From assembly GCF_900299525.1 (NCBI RefSeq), contig NZ_OMKA01000026.1, forward strand, positions 661,337-725,336: a stretch of DNA of 64,000 bases, in the 5' to 3' direction. Positions 60,048 to 64,000 of this stretch are shown here, in pieces. Both the position numbers and the translations under genes were made by a program. Source of the DNA: Aquimarina sp. Aq78. Lineage in GTDB: Bacteria > Bacteroidota > Bacteroidia > Flavobacteriales > Flavobacteriaceae. The notes beneath the pieces are model-generated. The model was given only the letters and a program-made list of their open reading frames with translations. It did not search any database and had not been told where the DNA came from. The stretch's first letter is position 1, and every line of letters starts with the position of its first letter.

Positions 60048-61694
60048 ATGAAAAAAACAGTATTAGGGTTTTCGGCTTTATTAAGTGTGGCATTTACTTT
60101 TGCTCAGACTAATGTTATAGATATCAATCAAACCGGAAAAGGAAATGAGACAGAAATTTCTCAGAAAGGAGTAAACAACACGTTAACGATTGTTCAGGAA
60201 GGTAATGTTAACAAAGCAAAAGTAGAGCAGGGAATAGAAGGATCTGCAAAAGGAAATGGTATAATTAGCCAAATCCAGACTGGAGATCAAAATGATGTAT
60301 ATGTTATGCAGCAGGGAGATTTCAATGCAGTATATCAAAATCAGCTAGGAGTATCAAATAGTGCAGAAGCTACTCAGTATTCAGATGTTTTAGAAAGTAA
60401 AATCAAACAAACTCAAATAGGAAATAATAACAAAGCAGCGGCAATACAGGGTGAAGGTTCAATATTTGCGGTAAATGTTAAAAATAATATTGATCAAACA
60501 CAAAGAGGAAATTTTAATACAGCAAAGGCAAGTCAATCTAACAATGATTCTAATCTTAGAATCATTACACAAAATCAAGAAGGAGAATTTAATCAAGCTA
60601 TTGCAGATCAGAGTTCGATTTCGGGATATAGTTTTAATATTGAGCAACAGCAATCTGGAGAATACAATAATGCCGTAGCAACCCAATATGGAGGAAGCTT
60701 TAGTCTAAGTAGTATTGTTCAGGATCAAAAAGGATCTGGAAATACTATGGCTGCTAGTCAGCTATCTCAACCACATGGTTTTGGAGATAATTTCATTACT
60801 CAATCACAAACCGGAAATTACAATACGGCTACTGCAATCCAGAATAATGGACATTCTATTACACAAAATCAAATTGGAGATTTTAATCAAGCCTATGCTC
60901 AACAGGAACCAAGAGAATTTTCTGTAATTGAACAATACCAGGAAGGAATAAGAAATATAGCATATGCTTCTAAAGATAAAATAGACCAGTTTGGTACACG
61001 ACCTTCTTATATTTCTCAAAACCAGGTAGGAGAAGATAATCAAGTTTCTGTTAATCTGGGAGGTAGAGGTTTTGTGACTCAGAAGCAAGAAGGAACAAGA
61101 AACAGTGCTTCTTCAACACATGTTTATGCTTTTAACATTGGGACATCTCAAAAACAGGTAGGTGAGGATAATAAAGCTGTTATAAGTAGTTCATTTAGTT
61201 CTTCTTCTCAAGGCTCAGAAGTAATGATAGAGCAAAATCAAGTAGGGAGTTATAACGAAGCCACGGCCATTCTACAAGGGGGAATTGATAGTAGGATTAC
61301 ACAAACCCAGGAAGGAGAAAGAAATACAGTAGTAGCTCAAAGTAATGGAGACGGAAATCAAATAATGAGTATACAAAAAGGATTATCTAATACCATTGAA
61401 CAAGTTCAAATGGAAGGAGGGACCAATACTATGGAAGCTGCACAAAACAATATAAGCCTTAGTGGAGAAGAGAACCTTTTATCTCAGTTACAACACGGAA
61501 ATATGAATATGATGATTTCTGCTCAGGATGGATCATTTAATAGTACTGATGTCAATCAGATAGGAGATTCTAATACTCTTAATACAAAACAAATTGGCGA
61601 TGCAAATAGTTTAGCTGTTTCTCAAGAAGGGACTTCGTTATCGGTAACGATAATTCAAGAGGGAAATGGTAATAGTTCGGTTATTTCTCAATAA
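60048..61694 (+). CDS. Curlin-repeat secreted protein (functional amyloid candidate)
   Basis: The start is ATG 60048 because it opens a signal peptide (KKTVLGFSALLSVAFTFAQ); the frame runs 132 bp further upstream without features. The 548-residue product consists of about twenty irregular curlin-like units of about 22 residues with N-x-A/T and Q-x-G spacing: QTGKGNETEISQKGVNNTL, QIGDFNQAYAQQ and QIGDSNTLNTKQIGDANSL. CsgA/CsgB units stack as beta solenoids and form adhesive fibres. It is four to five times longer than CsgA. No csgEFG genes are in the window. A terminator follows at 61745. Confidence 0.85.
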   Translation: MKKTVLGFSALLSVAFTFAQTNVIDINQTGKGNETEISQKGVNNTLTIVQEGNVNKAKVEQGIEGSAKGNGIISQIQTGDQNDVYVMQQGDFNAVYQNQLGVSNSAEATQYSDVLESKIKQTQIGNNNKAAAIQGEGSIFAVNVKNNIDQTQRGNFNTAKASQSNNDSNLRIITQNQEGEFNQAIADQSSISGYSFNIEQQQSGEYNNAVATQYGGSFSLSSIVQDQKGSGNTMAASQLSQPHGFGDNFITQSQTGNYNTATAIQNNGHSITQNQIGDFNQAYAQQEPREFSVIEQYQEGIRNIAYASKDKIDQFGTRPSYISQNQVGEDNQVSVNLGGRGFVTQKQEGTRNSASSTHVYAFNIGTSQKQVGEDNKAVISSSFSSSSQGSEVMIEQNQVGSYNEATAILQGGIDSRITQTQEGERNTVVAQSNGDGNQIMSIQKGLSNTIEQVQMEGGTNTMEAAQNNISLSGEENLLSQLQHGNMNMMISAQDGSFNSTDVNQIGDSNTLNTKQIGDANSLAVSQEGTSLSVTIIQEGNGNSSVISQ

Positions 61695-61744
61695 TTTAGT
61701 AAATATTAGATTCAGTTTATCAATAGTTAACAGGTTAAAAATAT

Positions 61745-61776
61745 AAATAAGCACCTTATATTAAGGGTGCTTATTT
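61745..61776 (+). terminator. Terminator of curlin-repeat gene
   Basis: AAATAAGCACC (61745-61755) pairs with GGTGCTTATTT (61766-61776), with a short inner CTT/AAG extension. Confidence 0.75.
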
Positions 61777-61957
61777 GCATTCTTTTTTGTTAAAAATTAA
61801 CAGCGATTATGCTTTAACCTTAATCTTTTAGCAGTATAAATGTTAAAACAGTGTGAAACAGATAACATAGTATGGTGTTTGGTTATAATAGTATAACCCT
61901 AAATGCTTCAATATTTTTAATTTTCATAATTAACTATAACACAAAATCAATACAGTT

Positions 61958-64000
61958 ATGAAAACTAAAACTATTATTTTAGCAGCTATGCTATTTACTT
62001 ATGTTTCGTCTCTTCTGGGGCAACAACAAGTAGATGCAAAAAGATGTGAGGCAAGTAATGCCAATGCGTATATTTTTTCGGCAAATCCCAAAGCAAAAGC
62101 CGAATATGAAAACTTTAATAAGTTTACCAAAAATTATGTTCAGAGTAAAGCTTTTTCTCAAAAAGCAGCAGAAACGTATACTATACCTGTAGTGGTTCAT
62201 GTATATGGTACTACACAACACGGGAAAACCGTTGATTATGATAAGATAAAAGGAGCTCTTGATGCGTTAAATAAAGATTTTAACGGACTTAACGATGATT
62301 TTAATTCAATTGATCCCGTTTTTGATGGTCGTAAATCAACATTAAGTATACGATTCGCATTAGCTAAGATTGACCCTAATGGGGGTAGTACTAATGGAGT
62401 AATTATCCATCCAGTAGCTTCTGGAATGGGTAATTATAGTAGCCCTGTTGTTGCTTCAGACGGATGGGACAATTATAAATATATGAATGTGTATATCACG
62501 GGTGATTTGTATGGTGATGGAGTTTCGAACAATTCTGGAGTAGCATGGTATCCAAACACAACAATGTCGGATGCAAATATTGCAAGAGTAGTATATAACG
62601 GACAATATTTACACGGTAATACCAATAAAGAATTTGCATCTGTATTTACACATGAGTTTGGGCATTGGCTTAATTTAATACACACTTTTGAAGGTGGGTG
62701 TGATGATCCTAACGGAGATGAAGTTGCAGATACTCCAAAAGAAGATTCTAACTCGGGAGATAAAGGATGTACAGTAGGAGCTAGTGAGTGTGGGAATTTG
62801 ATTAACTATGAAAATTATATGGGATATGATTCTGCTGCAGGTTGTGCAAAAATGTATACTCAGGGGCAGGTAAATAGAATGCTTGCAGCATTACAACACC
62901 CAACAAGAAAGCCATTATGGCAACCAGCTAACCTGACAGCTACAGGAGTAAATCTTACAGGAGCCTCACTAGTAGCAAACAATAATACGGTTGAAGAATC
63001 TTTATCTAATAATGGAACCCTGGTAGATGATTCTTATGATATAGATATACAAGGAGGTACTTATTCATTAAGTTCTGGAACATTAACACAAGGAACACAT
63101 TTCACTTCAAGCCTTCCTCAAGGATTTTCTCCTACAATTACCGTAATTAGTAATACAAAAATAAGAGTAAAATTCAGTGGAAGCACTAATAACCATGGTG
63201 CTGCTGATAATGCTTCAGGTACAATCACTCTTAAAAATGCTATTATTTCAGGAGGGACAAGTACATTAAATTCTGATAAAGTACTGTTTAATTTCTCATT
63301 TTATGATCCTTTTAAAGTGGTTTATGTAGATAATAGTGATCTTACAGTTGATGCTACTACAGTATGGAAACCATTTACCGATGCAAATATTCCATCTTTA
63401 GGAGGAGGAACAAATTACGGAGGATTATTTTACAATGCTTCTGGGCATCCAAGTAGTCAGCCTGCATTACAATTCGAAACTTATAAAGCTGCAATGATTA
63501 CTGTAGGAAGTACAAAAAGGGTTGCAAATCTACCAGTAGATACACCAATTAGTGCTACTAGTAATTGGGTAGATGGAGGAGCATATCCTGATTTACATGA
63601 GATTAGAACAAATTCATATACCAATTGGGATGGACAAACTGGGTATGCAGGATTTAGATTTATTAAAAATGCAAAAGAATATCACGGTTGGCTTCGATTT
63701 CAGGTAAATGCTAGTGGAAATTCATATACATTATTAGATTATGCATATAGTACAGAACCTTTTGGTACTATTAAAGCAGGAAGTAAAGAGTTAGGGGCAA
63801 CTCCGACTTGTAACGATGGAATCCAGAATGGGGATGAAACAGGAGTAGACTGCGGGGGATCGTGTACACCATGTAGTACACCGATAACATACTGCGATTC
63901 TAATGGAAAAAGCGTATCAGACGAATATATCAGTAGAGTGCAATTAGGAACAATTGATAATACATCTACTGGTTCTACTGGAGGCTATGGAGATTACACT
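61958..64000 (+). CDS. Secreted M43 (pappalysin-like) metalloprotease, partial
   Basis: The frame opens at ATG 61958 and runs off the right edge (681 codons seen). A signal peptide ends near SSLLGQ. The protease domain has the zinc motif FTHEFGHWLNLIHTF (first His about 232) and a Met-turn region ENYMGYDSAAGCAKMYTQGQ, as in cytophagalysin-type M43 enzymes. A linker with QNGDETGVDCGGSC (about 625-640) follows. The visible end starts a GEVED domain (YCDSNGKSVSDEYISRVQLG, then GGYGDYT). A T9SS sorting domain is expected beyond the window. It probably degrades extracellular proteins. Confidence 0.9.
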   Translation, partial: MKTKTIILAAMLFTYVSSLLGQQQVDAKRCEASNANAYIFSANPKAKAEYENFNKFTKNYVQSKAFSQKAAETYTIPVVVHVYGTTQHGKTVDYDKIKGALDALNKDFNGLNDDFNSIDPVFDGRKSTLSIRFALAKIDPNGGSTNGVIIHPVASGMGNYSSPVVASDGWDNYKYMNVYITGDLYGDGVSNNSGVAWYPNTTMSDANIARVVYNGQYLHGNTNKEFASVFTHEFGHWLNLIHTFEGGCDDPNGDEVADTPKEDSNSGDKGCTVGASECGNLINYENYMGYDSAAGCAKMYTQGQVNRMLAALQHPTRKPLWQPANLTATGVNLTGASLVANNNTVEESLSNNGTLVDDSYDIDIQGGTYSLSSGTLTQGTHFTSSLPQGFSPTITVISNTKIRVKFSGSTNNHGAADNASGTITLKNAIISGGTSTLNSDKVLFNFSFYDPFKVVYVDNSDLTVDATTVWKPFTDANIPSLGGGTNYGGLFYNASGHPSSQPALQFETYKAAMITVGSTKRVANLPVDTPISATSNWVDGGAYPDLHEIRTNSYTNWDGQTGYAGFRFIKNAKEYHGWLRFQVNASGNSYTLLDYAYSTEPFGTIKAGSKELGATPTCNDGIQNGDETGVDCGGSCTPCSTPITYCDSNGKSVSDEYISRVQLGTIDNTSTGSTGGYGDYT

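Overview
The window looks like chromosomal DNA of a marine member of the Flavobacteriaceae (Bacteroidota), possibly Aquimarina or a close relative; the genus is inference. The signs are low GC, a weak need for Shine-Dalgarno sites, TAnnTTTG-type -7 promoter boxes, TonB/FecIR systems, an HmuY-like lipoprotein, a type IX secretion (T9SS) C-terminal sorting domain, a GEVED domain and a curlin-repeat protein.

Layout. (1) 0-7.2 kb, plus strand: a stress/low-oxygen type locus with universal stress proteins, an eRF1-like protein, an ATP-cone/Mrr-like nuclease, a beta-CASP ribonuclease, two paralogous 139-147 aa proteins and a D-2-hydroxyacid dehydrogenase. Palindromes of the type TGATAATTATCA sit at identical distances from two start codons. 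(2) 7.2-13.6 kb, minus strand: sulfur handling (two YeeE/YedE halves, persulfide dioxygenase-rhodanese) with a Crp/Fnr regulator, patatin, cardiolipin synthase and another universal stress protein. (3) 13.7-15.7 kb: a secreted aspartic-protease-like protein and a three-module glycogen-binding-like protein. (4) 15.7-22.1 kb, minus strand: a near-complete molybdenum cofactor cluster, moaA to moeA, split by a 459-bp non-coding element with 16-bp terminal inverted repeats. (5) 22.5-28 kb: an unknown gene, a small lipoprotein with a structured leader, a TPR histidine kinase and response regulator, then 1.7 kb without genes. (6) 28-44.8 kb: metal/heme uptake. This holds a TonB receptor with HmuY-like lipoprotein, a FecI/FecR/TonB unit, and a five-gene minus-strand operon (DUF6607, siderophore-type TonB receptor, ankyrin protein, DUF2271, PepSY-flavodoxin-reductase). 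The first and last share a dyad-controlled promoter. At the last one a rightward promoter leads only into an orphan terminator, so a small RNA is plausible. (7) 45-49 kb: an AraC regulator and a four-gene redox operon. (8) 49.03-57.25 kb: an 8.1-kb island bounded by a direct repeat of the 3' end of tRNA-Leu(UAG) plus its terminator. It carries a T9SS cargo protein, an S8 protease and a TPR-CHAT protease in one operon, and a divergent ECF sigma factor with a membrane TPR protein. (9) 57.4-64 kb: an Asp/Asn-hydroxylase-like protein, an M20 peptidase, a curlin-repeat protein and the start of an M43 metalloprotease.

The best candidate for an undescribed system is the tRNA-bounded protease island: two proteases under apparent control of a dedicated sigma factor and TPR partner. 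The second is the divergent iron-type promoter with its orphan short transcript. No CRISPR array, rRNA, integrase or intact transposase was seen.
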